DNA from: Diphasiastrum complanatum
Lineage: Eukaryota > Streptophyta > Lycopodiopsida > Lycopodiales > Lycopodiaceae
Assembly: GCA_029204225.1 (NCBI GenBank)
Contig: CM055104.1
Span: forward strand, 40,825,929-40,889,928
DNA: 64,000 nt
Reading direction: 5' to 3'
Shown: in pieces, positions 37,166-50,022 of the stretch
How the letters are laid out: every line of letters starts with the position of its first letter
How positions within the stretch are numbered: the first letter of the stretch is position 1
The notes under the pieces: generated by a model
Database searches by the model: none
Seen by the model: the letters and a program-made list of their open reading frames with translations, nothing else
Told to the model about the DNA's origin: nothing
Position numbers and translations under genes: made by a program

Positions 37166-37631
37166 TCTCTCGTCTATGGTGGATTTGGCCAGTGAGTAAC
37201 TGACCTGGCATCGAACTCTGAATAAACTTAAGAGTGTTTTGAAACTCTTTTGTGAGTTTTTCCATCCGTAGTTGGTGTTGCTGGTTAAGCAACTCCATTT
37301 GTGTTTTCCACAACTGTTCTCGTGTTTCCTCGTTTGGTCGAGCTTCTTGGACAACACGATGTGCTATCCGTTCACATGGCTCGTCGACATCTGAGCCCTC
37401 ATCTTCTTCCCGAATGGAATCAGACATGGCTTGTTCCAATAATGTGTATTCATCATTGGAGCGAAGCTCACGTCGTATCCATCGTGGGAGTTCAACAAGG
37501 AACCAAATTATGAGCATGAACTCAGTGGGTTGCTCTTGTACCTGACTTTTTAGTCTTTTAAATCGTTCAATGTAGTCACGTACTTTCTCAAACCATTCTC
37601 TATCAAAAATACATTGATCTTCTGGAACCAA
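37137..37631 (-). mobile_element. Ty3/gypsy gag fragment, antisense
   Basis: 164-codon open frame with WFEKVRDYIERFKRLKSQVQ and LVELPRWIRRELR near its N-terminus, typical of the C-terminal half of gypsy capsid, followed by a Glu/Gln-rich coiled-coil-like tail. It converges on the + strand gag piece; the two overlap by about 30 bp and lie within copia sequence. Confidence 0.65.
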
Positions 37632-37639
37632 GCTCTAGG

Positions 37640-38417
37640 TGACTGTTTTAGCCCGTAGAGCGCCTTGTGAATTCTGCATACAAGGTGTTGTTACTTGCCA
37701 TTGAGTTCGTATCCCTCTGGCTGTGTCATGTAGATTTTCTCTTCGATGGTTCCATTGAGAAAAGCGGTATGAACATCCATCTAATGAACTTCGAGATTTG
37801 TTGCAGCTTCAAAGGAGATGAGTAGGCAGATCGAAGCATGTTTGACAACTGGACTGAAGGTTTCTGAATAATCCAGGTCTGGAATATTGGAAAAGCCTTT
37901 GGCAACTAGCCTGGCCTTGTAATGATTTAGCCTTCCTTCAGCGTTGTACTTCAAAGTTTGGCAGTCCTTGATTTCATGTCCAGTCCTCTTACAGTATCTG
38001 TAGAATAGTTTCTGCACAGGTTGGAATGATGAAGAGCTTGAATTCGATCCTGAATCAAAATTTGGTCTAGACTGCATGTTGCTCTTTTTGTCAGTAGAGC
38101 CTGACTTTGTAGATCCCTTGGATCTAATTCTGATTTTTTGAATATAGAGCTTGAGGGTTCGATCCTGAATCTGAGGATAATGTCGATCTTCTGATCTTCA
38201 TCTTGAATTTCCAAAGATGGTAGTTATTTCCATCAAGTTTGTCAATGAGAGATGAACTAGATGATGGATCCATTCTGGTTGAACGAGATCGTTGATAGAA
38301 ACAACGATTGTCGGAATATTGTTGGCTACGTGTTTGCTAGAAAGACGTCTTGATAGAAACAAGACTGATAATCTGCAGTAGAAATTTAGATTACTGAAAA
38401 TGTCTGCTCTAATACCA
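37640..38417 (-). mobile_element. Ty1/copia fragment: PBS, zinc knuckle joined to RT
   Basis: Leftwards from a primer binding site (TGGTATTAGAGC on the - strand, 38406-38417) there is a worn gag end, then a knuckle YRYCKRTGHEIKDC with its first Cys changed (about 38010-37965). The same frame then passes directly into reverse transcriptase HYKARLVAKGFSN and DYSETFSPVVK, and later frames give VHTAFLNG and LYGLKQSPRAWF near 37750-37640. Protease and integrase are absent between knuckle and reverse transcriptase, an internal deletion. Confidence 0.75.
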
Positions 38418-39400
38418 TGTCAGAAAATGGTGGTCGTGAGCGCAGTGGAGGCTCGGTTGCTTAGAGCGTAGGCGTGCAGGAACGGAAATGCAACAATTAG
38501 TAGCATAAATATTCAAGTAGAAGAATTCATACAGTTTGTGCAAATGAACGACGTAGTAGTGAGACAAAAATTGCACTCTGATAAAAATATCAACAATGAG
38601 TACAATGGCTTGAAGTGATAACTTCAGCTTGCTGAGCGTGATAACGCTGACGACAGATAACTCTGATTGAAAGAAAAATTTAAACATTAACACTTACATA
38701 GTTTGTTTCGGCTAATATAGAGATTTACAAGAGAGAAAATATCTTACAAGCCTTTAAGGCTATTTATGCCAGTCTTTGCATATGTACAAAAGTTGGTAAC
38801 CTTCAACCGCCTTTGGGATATTTGTTTGTCCAGCTGTTTTTAGGGTTATTCATCCATTGGCAAAGTCGGTCAGCAAAAATGCGAAAAAGACGAAAGCGCC
38901 TTAAAATGATTTCTAAGGTATTCTGGCCACTTGGCCGGTGTGTCGCAGTTTTTGCTATGGAGCGAAAAAGATGAAGGTGCCTTAAAAATGATTTCTAAGG
39001 TATTCTGGCCACTTGGCCAATGTGTGTTGCATTTTTCGCTATGGAGCGAAAAAGGCGAAGGTGTCTTAAAAATGATTTCTAAGGTGTTCTGGCCACTTGG
39101 CCAGTGTGTCGCATTTTTTAGTATGGAGCGAAAAAGGCAAAAAAGATGAAGGTGCCTTAAAATGATTTCTAAGGCATAGAAAATCTCAAAGGGTTTTAAA
39201 AATGTGGCCTAAAAAATATGTTGTTGGCCTTCAATTTTTCAGGATGCTCATTACTTGAATGATTTGTTTAAGACTGGGCATAGGAAATCTAACAAATTTG
39301 ACCTCCTTGGAATTATTTTGACCTGCTGTTGTTTTTTTCGTTGTGGCTGAAATGACTCTTGAACTGAGTTCGAATCAATTGTAGGTATATCGACCTTGGA
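38418..39400 (-). repeat. 5' LTR of antisense copia
   Basis: Abuts the primer binding site and starts TGTCAG on the + strand. TATA-like sequence for leftward transcription (CATAAATAGC on the - strand) at 38759-38768. It carries the 81-84 bp tandem repeats at 38881-39176. The outer end is unknown; it must lie before the gypsy-derived sequence at about 39409. Confidence 0.5.
38881..39176. repeat. Tandem repeat, about 82-bp unit, 3.6 copies
   Basis: Units start at 38881, 38962, 39046 and 39128, each beginning gcgaaaaag(a/g) and containing gaaggtg(c/t)cttaaaa and ttctggccacttggcc. Confidence 0.9.
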
Positions 39401-39408
39401 CTTAGAAG

Positions 39409-41660
39409 TAGTCTCAGATGTTTTAGGGCTTGGATTATCGCATTGTTGATTTTTCTAGTTTGACAGATTTCTACATCATTTCTTTGGAGCATTATGACAT
39501 TATTTTTGGCGCAGACTGGTTCTCCTCACTTGGTACTGTTGATGTGGATCTCTCTCAGCAGACACTTTCCTTTACTCATGCTGGTGAGCATCATGCACTT
39601 GCTGGTATTGATTCCTAGGGTGACTATAAGTTGGTTACCGAGAAACAGTTTATGCGTAGCCTCCCAAAGGCTCAGGGTGCAACTCTTCTTTCCGTCAGAG
39701 TACATTAGTTGCTGCTTCACTTTCACCATCTGTGCCTCCTCTTCCTTAGGTTGTTGTTGCGTGCCCTGTGCCTATATGCCTTAATTCACAAATATCGTAT
39801 TCAGTGGTCACTCCTGGTTTCATTGATATTGAGGCCGTAAACCTTGGTGGTATTTCTACTATTGCTTCTGCACATACCTCGAATAGCCCTCTTGGTTCGG
39901 TGGTTCATGCATTATCTTCTCCATTGGTCTCTATATCTCCATCTCGTGACTCCGTTATGGCCGATGTTCCTCCTGATTTCTCTGGGGTTTTTCACGAGTC
40001 CACAATTGATGGTTTCATCACTCTTGGTGATCAGGTTGTATCTTTGTTGGAGGGCTTGCGGATCCCAAGGCAACCCTAACCCTAGTTAATAAGTGAGAAG
40101 AATTTAGCACTCTGCGTGTGTAAGTCCAACCCAATGATCACATAGTTATTTGATTGATCAGTTAAAAGTTAATAAAAGGACTTGAGGCCTTTTTGCGGGA
40201 CTTTTAATGTCGTAGGGCCTAAATGTCAAGTTAGTGAATAAAGTTGGGTTTCACTTCAATTTTGATGGTTCCCACACTTTTTTAAATTTGAATAAAAAGA
40301 GAGGCAAGACTGGACCAATATGATCCAGAGACCAGGGTCCTCCTCTCTACTATAAAAAGGGACCAACTCGAGTTGCTCCTGATGTTCATTTCCTCATTTC
40401 AATAAAGCAAATTGGTTCTCTTTAGAAATGGATTGATGAATGTCCTTGCTCTTCCTCTCTTTTCTTCCATTTCTCATGCTTTCTTTGTATTTTGCTAATT
40501 GTTGGATTTGATCATTATTGGGATTGCTATTTTTTATGCTTTTTGTGAGAGAGAAAGGGAGAGAAAGAAAGAGTAAGTTTCTATCATTGTTGTGGATTTA
40601 GGGTTAATGGATGTAGTGTTAATGCTTAGTGTTAATGGATGTTAGTGTTAGATCCTCCATTCATGTTGAAATCTGAACTATACTATCGCTCTCATGGGAA
40701 CGAACCTACGTGTGACAACTAACCTCATTTCCTTGATGCTAGATTGATTAGATCTTGGGTTGAGGATAGGCAAGGAAAGAAACCCACTACAATTTTGGCA
40801 TCGTTGCCGATGATCTTTGCCTTACTCCATGGATCTTTGCTCGATGTTTGTGATCTACCTCATGATATTTCTACGGTTCCTTACATGATTATGCGCCTTT
40901 GGCCCTTACCGTTACACATTTTCCATTCGAGGATATTTGCTAGATAGTCACTATTACTTATCTAGGGTATTTATATGTTGGGATCTTTCTAGATGACTAT
41001 ATAGGAATCCTTCAGTCTCCTTGTGTTTCTACATATAGGTTTGTTGTAGTCAATGTCGATGGTATACACTTTTGGGCCTTTTATGCATTAGAGGTTTTTC
41101 ATGCGATTGATTCCTTTTTATCTCTTGATATTTGGCATTCCTGGTTATTACGTATCGCTTGGATTTCATTTGGACCTGTTGCTCATACTACTGCTTCATT
41201 TTCAGCTATGGATATATGGCATTCCTGGTTATTACGTATAGCTTGGTTTTCATTTGGACCTATTGATTGGTGCTGGTTTTTCCATATTACTGCTCGCCTA
41301 CGATGCAGATCTCTCTGGGCATTACGAATACCTTGGCATTCTTGGTTGCTGTTTGATCTTCTTCTGGTTCCTTGAGATTCTTGGTTGTTCCATATTGCTT
41401 GGTTTCAAATGACGTGGCCGAGATGTTCCCTTTGTCGCCACAATCTTGATCCCGAGTCACTTCCATTTTTTACCAGCTACCATTCACCAGGTTCGCCTTC
41501 ACCATAGTCGATGCCGCCAGCAGATTCAGTTTTTGGTCCAGTGTGATGGTCATCCTGTTGAGGAGGCCACATGGGAGCCTATTGATGTCTTTTATCATAC
41601 ACCATCAATTGCGGATCAAGCTCGTGAGAGAGAGATAGAGCAGAAAAGAGAGAAGGCATG
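39409..41660 (+). mobile_element. Gypsy-derived element copy A: protease remnant to chromodomain-like end, no RT
   Basis: Begins at GLDYRI and reads gypsy protease C-terminal text YDIIFGADWFSSLGTV (39505-39545) to a stop at 39618. Sequence up to about 41400 is a diverged copy of 62546-63760, apart from the insertion at 40045-40812. At 41500-41590 it reads QIQFLVQCDGHPVEEATWEP, a chromodomain-like ending. Reverse transcriptase, RNase H and integrase core are not visible. It is damaged by stops and is non-coding overall. Confidence 0.7.
40045..40812 (+). mobile_element. Nested LTR plus primer-binding-site insertion
   Basis: Absent from the related copy at 63190-63215. Flanked by ATCTT at 40040-40044 and 40813-40817. 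The insert starts TGTTGGAGGG. At its right end the LTR ends CACTACA (40791), followed by at-TTTGGCATCGTTGCCGA (40792-40810), close to the Athila/Tat-type primer binding site. A TATA box (ctataaaaag) lies at 40351-40360. So it is a 747-bp LTR plus about 21 bp of leader, without the rest of the element. Confidence 0.7.
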
Positions 41661-41935
41661 AAGATTGGGATTTAGGTCTATGCAATCTTCACATGGATGC
41701 ATTGAGTGTTTGAAGCTGCTCATCGTCCGATCGTTTCCCATAATGTGCACAAATCATAGCCGTCCAAAGGAAAGCAAGTTTCCCTCCAACAAGTCCATTT
41801 AAAAAACCTCATAAGGGGTCCTATTTCCAAGTTTGGCAACGTAGAGTATTTTAGTTGGTTCGGTACCATAAGGGAGAACCCATTTCATGATGTTTTAAAG
41901 CATATATATCGTGTAGTAACCATAGAATAGAGCCC

Positions 41936-43593
<1,658 letters not shown>

Positions 43594-46545
43594 ATGACGT
43601 GGGGGCAGGTGACTGCCACCATTTATGGTTTCATTCGGGATGCCAAGTACACTCAAGCCATCAGGTACGTTTCTCTTCTTTGATCTGCATTATGTCTTTC
43701 ATCATGCAATTGGAGGCTTCATAATCCATCTGCTAATCTGCTCATAGCAGTAATGTATACCTTTGGGATCTGCTCTTCTGTTTCTTATCTGTTTTATACA
43801 AAGCGGACTTGTTCCAGTATCTTTTATATTCCGCGTGAACAGATTACTCGAGGAGCAGCTGCATTTGCTTCCAGACAGCCAGGCCGCTCTGTCACTTTTG
43901 GGATACTGCCACTACTTTGCTGGCGATTATGTAGCAGCTGCCTCCATGTACGTACATTCTATAAGACTTCTTATGTACAATTTGCGAGGATGTTGGGCTT
44001 TAAAGTACTCAAGTTTGATAGAATAGCTGCGAGCTTCTACACATTGTCTTTTTTGACGATTCTATGTATTGTTAAAAAGCATGTGCAATCTTGAATTGTG
44101 AAACAAAGCATCTTACAATCAACGTCATCATGCATAGAAGCAATTCTGCACTGCAATTTGAAGGGCAATTTTCTTCACTGTGAAGAAAAAGCGTTTATCC
44201 TCTTACCCACTATTTGGCTGATTTGACCCAAAGGAAAAAGGTGATATGGGCTATACTTACCGATTCAGGCTAGCTAAACAATCAGCACAAAGAGAGGTAA
44301 ATGGATTTAAAGGATTTTTGTATATATATATATGCACACCAAAGAATCCACTACTACTCTCTATCACAACATAACAATCTATTCTAAGTTCCCAAATTAG
44401 AAACTAACCTAGTTTATCATATCTCATTCATTCATGTTTTTAGTTATCGCGTAACCCATACATCTCGGTAGCTCTAATCAATGGTCTGGACTTGCCTAAC
44501 AGTCTAAACTACTCCCCATATTTGGATCAAAGTGGTAGTTTGATAAGGAAGTGAGCCTAATGAGAGATAGATAAATGATTAATAGTTAGTTGATATTACT
44601 TCACTTCTACGTTAAGGTTTATCTAGCTATTGTGATACTAGCCCCTCAGCATGCTAGCTTATTTAAGTTTCATTTAGCTCAATCTATCAATCACGAGTAA
44701 ACAATACTTAAGATTCAGTCATCCGTCCAAATCTCAATCTATTATATCGATTGATATGATTATTGGATGAAATTCGGTTCATGGTGGCTGTGAGCTATGC
44801 ATCATCCTCCCAGGGTCCATCATATCCCTATCATTTCCCATCTCCTTTTACACGTCTTGTGTATCCTCCACCCTATCTTAATGTTATGTCCATGCCTAAA
44901 AGACTATGGCAATGTTGGGGTTGATTGATTGCAGTTAACTAGAACCAACATGTATGATAGGTGTTGGGCATCGGATAGAGGGAAACCCCTAGTTGTTGGG
45001 ACTTTGGCCCTAAGTATAGGACCCAAGATAGCTTTAAGTCTCGGGAACACTATAATGATATGCCTGGGAAGCACTCTTCAAGAAGATGGCTTGGGTTGTG
45101 ACTATATGAAAGTGAGTGACAACATCATTTGTATGGTTGGACTAGTCTTGCCATTAGGTTGGAGGATTGAGCCCAAAAATTCTCCTGGTTCTAAAATCCG
45201 GACTATGGTAGTATGGGATGCCTTTGACAGGTGGATGTTGTTATGAGATAGCTCCCTTAGGGGTACATTCTATGGCTAGGTGGTTAGTCATCTCTCTATT
45301 GTTCTCCATTACCAGTATTGGGTTCATGTCAGGTTAAGATCTTGTGGTAGACTTTACAATGGTATCATAGAGCCAATTCTTGCATTGAGAAGATCCAAGT
45401 AACGGAGCTGGGAGGCTTCGAATGGGTGAAGTTGGAATACCAAGAGCGTGGATTAGAATTGTCCATTTCGACGGACTTTGTGTGTGCTTGTCCAAAGGAG
45501 GACATATCTTCAATTTTCTATTACATGTCTGTGATAAGATTGCAAATTCTTTAAAATTTGAACGTTAAGATCACTTTCGGCTCTTTGTGAAAGTAGGAGG
45601 GTTAAATACTTTGTTTCTTGAAGTGCAGGCCGGGTAAATTGCTTGTTTCTTTGAAATTTAGTGGTGCATGTAATGATTTGGTGTTGTAATCCTTGTTTCC
45701 AATATGAAGCTTTAAGTTTTACTTGTGATTGAAAGCAAGTTTTGCTTATGACCAAAGAGAATTATGCTTGGAACAATTTTAGGTTTGAAATCGTTGGAAT
45801 GTCAGATTTGGTGAATTTGTTTCCAACTTTTGTGATTGTGATGTATGGAGATTCTTCTTCCCGCATTTGGAGAATATTGATTAATTTGTCCTGATAAACC
45901 AATGGTGAGCTTTAGCTTCTGGATCTTGAACATGAGCATGGTGCTAAATTTTTTTTATGCCTAGCCCTTTGTATGTTGCTCCCGAAAAGCCATTGTATGT
46001 TGCTCCTAAATTTGAAGTTTGTCTTAAACTACAAGCGACTACCCTACGTGATTGCATGGCTATTTTTTTACTGTACTTCTCAAAAATGTGGTAAAGGCAG
46101 TAAAATTTTGTTAGGGCTAGAAATTGCTTTGTATTTTCTACTTTCTAGATATTAGAATCTAAGCTTAAAGCCCTAATCCTAAACCACCAAGTTCCAACTA
46201 TCAACTAAATAGTAACCACTAATAAAGATTGATGCTTACTGCTAATAGCTAGTAGTAACTACTAACTTATAACTTCTACCTAGTTGCTAAATCTAACCAT
46301 TAAGTACCTACACCCCTCTCAATGTCCATTGAAGACTCAAACCTATCAAGATCTATCATCTCACAAATCACAATCAAATATCAATGTTGATTCTTGAATG
46401 ATCATCAATGATCAAGATTCAATGCACAATCAATGATCATCAAATGCACATTGCACAAACCATGAAACACAATCCACTATCCTAAACTCTCACAATGAAA
46501 CCATTTACTCCAATGATATCTCCCACAATGCACGCTAATGCACAT

Positions 46546-46632
<87 letters not shown>

Positions 46633-49600
46633 GGACTAGTCAAAAAGCCATCAGGCTGGTTCGAATTGGTCCCTAACAGTTCGATGGTTCGAATTGCGGT
46701 TCACTGTTCGAACCGTGGTTTGTTGCAACATTGGGAGGCATGCACTTTTTTACTTTGCAAGAATGATCAAGTGGAAACAAAACACCATTATCTTTTGAAA
46801 TGAGGCCACTTACATCCAATTTGTGAGGAATTCAAGAAAACGATCTATTTGCCTCTTCTTTGGCTTGCCGTCACAACCTATTGCCTGCCTCCTTTTTCTC
46901 TTGCCTCTCATTCTTTATTGTTTGTTCCCCTTCCTCTTTTCCCCCTACCCCTAGCTGCTTTTAAACCTTCCTAGTCCCGCTTGTTGGTCCCCCATTTCCG
47001 AAATAATGTGACCCTGGACCAAGATTTTGCTGACCGATAAATCTAGCTAGGCATTGGGGGCAAGCAGAGTTAGGTTTATCACAAGTAACGACCCCATGAG
47101 GTTGTCTAACAAGTTGTTAAAGATGCAGGATTGAGAACTATCGTCATAGGCCTGGCCTTTAGTGTTGGAGTATCAGGACGTGATGAGACATTGATTGGAA
47201 AATTGCTGGAGTGAGCATGTGGGTCACTATGCCATGTCAGGGAACCTTGAGTGAGCACGTTTTTAGGCGACAACAAGAATTGGCTAAGGCCAAATTGATG
47301 TTAACGAGATTAGATGACTAAATATTGGAATAGAAGGTAGTGCCTTAAAATAAGGTTCTAAGGTTGGTAGGACATGACAACAAAAAAAAAAAAAATTATT
47401 ACACATCGTATTACTTTTACAATAGTGACTCATGATCTAGAGCAAGGTGCTTTTGGGAGTGAAGTAAGCATGTCATCTTGTTGGTGGTGAGATGGTGAGC
47501 ACCTTAACAGATTATATCAGCAATGTTTGCTCTCAATGACTTCCACTTGCTACTCCCAAGTAGTTATTAAGGATGACAAAAGCAAAACTGTGAGTTGACT
47601 CTAAAAGAAACATTATGGTATGATGGTCTAAGCATGCGCACATTAGAGAAAATTTGAACACAAAAGGGGCCTTTCAAAAAGATACTTTTTATTTTTTTTC
47701 TCAAAAGTTTCTTCCACATGGTCCAATCAAAACAATCAAATTTGAAATCTACGTAATGTAGCTCCTTCAAATTGATTTTCTTTTCTTTTTAAAAGAAAAA
47801 AGATTTTATTTTAGTATTTTACATTGCCAAGAAATTGTCATCCTATGTGGCAATTCTTATAGGGCCCTTTCCAAGGCCAAATCTTCTCTAATGTGAGGTC
47901 CACAACTAGGTGGCCTTGTGGCTACCTTGTTGATGGATGTATGCTCTCCCTTGAGATTGTGGAGGAAAGACTTAAAAAACTATCGTCGATTGACTAGCTA
48001 GGACAACCCAACAACAACAACAAATTTGGGGCTTGATTTGTTAGCCTTAATTTTATTTTTTCTTGTGAACTGGTGTGGACTGTTCAACATCTTTGTACTC
48101 CCAACAACAGTTAGTTGGGCAGGGAAGTATCACCGTTCCTTTTGGCTTCATATTTTGCTCGTTCCTATTTCAAGTCATAAAAAAAATATTTCATGTTAAC
48201 AACTCCAAACTAGATGATGCAAGAGGCACAATGAGCTGCAATAGTCCTGGTTGGATAGTGAACCTTAGTATAGAGTACAATCAATATTAGTTATGTCAAA
48301 AACATGAATCCAAAAAAAAGCCTCTTAAAATTTATCAAAGCATGTGGCCAGATTGGTTGTCCATTGAAGTAGAGCTTAGATTGGTGCAACAAGGTCTCAA
48401 TAACTAGACATTTTCCCAATACTTGCTAATCTAGCAAGTTTCACAAAAATCAAATATTGCCTTTTCGTTTATGCATAATTTGGCATGGACTCTGCACATT
48501 AGTGTGGAAGACGCTCTACTCTGACAATACATAGGATCGAGATGAACAAGCTCACTGAAAGATATCTACAAAGGGGCTAGAAGTTATTCACTAGTAGGAT
48601 GCTTATATAAATCTGTGCCATATACCTAGTTTGAGCAAGAGTGAGGCTTGAGTGCTCATGGTATGGGATGCTAGCGACTTGGAGCCAAGATGCTCAACCT
48701 AGGGTAATCAATCGTCACTAGTTCCATAGTTGAAAGTGGATCATGTTATATCCTATTGAGTCAACAATCCAGACCTCAGTGTGTTGTGGACGAATGTTAG
48801 AGTACTTTCAAAAGGGTACTTAGTTGTCCTTTATTCACCTCACCTCTTAGCTTCGTCAAGGAGGACATTATCTAAAAGTGGATCTCATATCACATTTGTG
48901 TGCATTGTAGCAATGCTGGAGTTTGGAGAGAATCTTCAAGCTAGATCTGGAGTGCCATAGGACGAAGCTCTACATGCTAGTAATCGGAAAGTAAGCTATG
49001 CAAGTCTTGCACCTAGTACCTCGGTCATGATGCAATGGCAGATGGCGCAATTGTGAATCTAGCCAAGATGATTGTAGATTGGTATAGAGGAATTCTGTAG
49101 AGAAAAGTTAGTCGGGGTCGTACTTTGGACTTTGCAATTTTCATTGCAGATCTAGTTAGCATCCTTCCTAAGTAGTTGCTCTCTTGTTGGATCAGTTATG
49201 AAATAGTAACACTATAGTATGGTGTGGCTATGAAGTACATAAAGAACTAGGCCTTGGGACCTCATTATCAATGGTTATTTGATTACAAGGTAGCTCTTAG
49301 TCTAAATAAACTTAGCCTCAACTTGGTATCCAACTCGCTCATATAGTTCGATCAAGGCTTTCAACAACTACAATACTAGTAACTACAGTATTATATATGG
49401 AGGATTCAAAATATTGTTATAGCTGTAACTTTCTATTGGATATGCTTATGCATTGCACATTATTGAAATATGCTTATGGATTGCCTTTTCCTTATGTGAT
49501 ATACGTTTTACCAATGAAAAATAGTATGATTTAAGTCGTCATTTGTGGATACAACTACACCACAACAAAGATACACACTGAATGTACTTTCCCAAAATAA

Positions 49601-50022
49601 AATGCCACGTTTTCTTGAAGTGCTCCTTGTTTGCTTCTTCTAACAAGTATAAACTCAAAGGTAGATTCTATTGTCTTAGTTAATAAATATACATGTCCAC
49701 TTTTTTCAATAACTACATTTTCCTTTATCTTTATTGCAGGTATTCAAAGCTTGTTGGGATGCATGCAACTGAAGAAAAATATCGCTTGTATCATGCACAA
49801 TCACTTTACAAAGTACATAATCTTGTGGAGAGCAAGGATATATAAGTTCCTTTCTATTTGTCAAATCTATCATGACCCTTATAAGAAATCTTTTTGCAAT
49901 CTTTTTTTTGTAGGCCGGAATGCTTGTTGATGCTCATAAGGCATGCATGACCATTGAAGGGAAACATAATGATATCAAGAATTTGCAAGCTTGCATAAGA
50001 TATGACGAAGGTGACTTTGCTG
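43594..50022 (+). CDS. IFT70: Intraflagellar transport protein IFT70 / TTC30 (DYF-1), first four exons
   Basis: IFT70 is a tetratricopeptide-repeat subunit of the IFT-B train that carries tubulin and other cargo along axonemes. Exons: 43594-43664, 43843-43947, 49740-49812, 49914-50022; all junctions use GT/AG and keep frame (119 complete codons). Exon 1 starts at the first in-frame ATG and reads VTATIYGFIRDAKYTQAIR. Exon 2 gives the family hallmark ALSLLGYCHYFAGDY. Exon 3 gives EEKYRLYHAQSLYK and exon 4 NLQACIRYDEGDFAG. These match, in order and spacing, the first three to four TPR helices of animal TTC30 (LSLLGYCYY, QYRLYQAQALYKA, LQAAIKYSEGD). The full protein is about 660 residues, so roughly 80% is missing. 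Later exons were not found up to 64 kb. Intron 2 is 5.8 kb and contains an LTR and a CT microsatellite. No damage is seen in the four exons. Confidence 0.88.
44913..45374 (+). mobile_element. LTR plus primer binding site inside IFT70 intron 2
   Basis: A TGTTGGGG...TTTACA segment of 446 bp (44913-45358) is followed by a-TGGTATCATAGAGCC (45360-45374), a tRNA-Met-type primer binding site. Short leader-like sequence continues to about 45500 and no matching downstream LTR was found, so it is a truncated insertion. Confidence 0.6.
46547..46627. repeat. (CT)40 microsatellite
   Basis: 81 bp of uninterrupted CT in IFT70 intron 2. Confidence 0.97.

Noticed and set aside
43948..43951. Alternative IFT70 exon 2 donor four bases downstream (after TAC)
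   Set aside because: Only the donor after 43947 restores the frame that gives the conserved YRLYHAQSLYK in exon 3.
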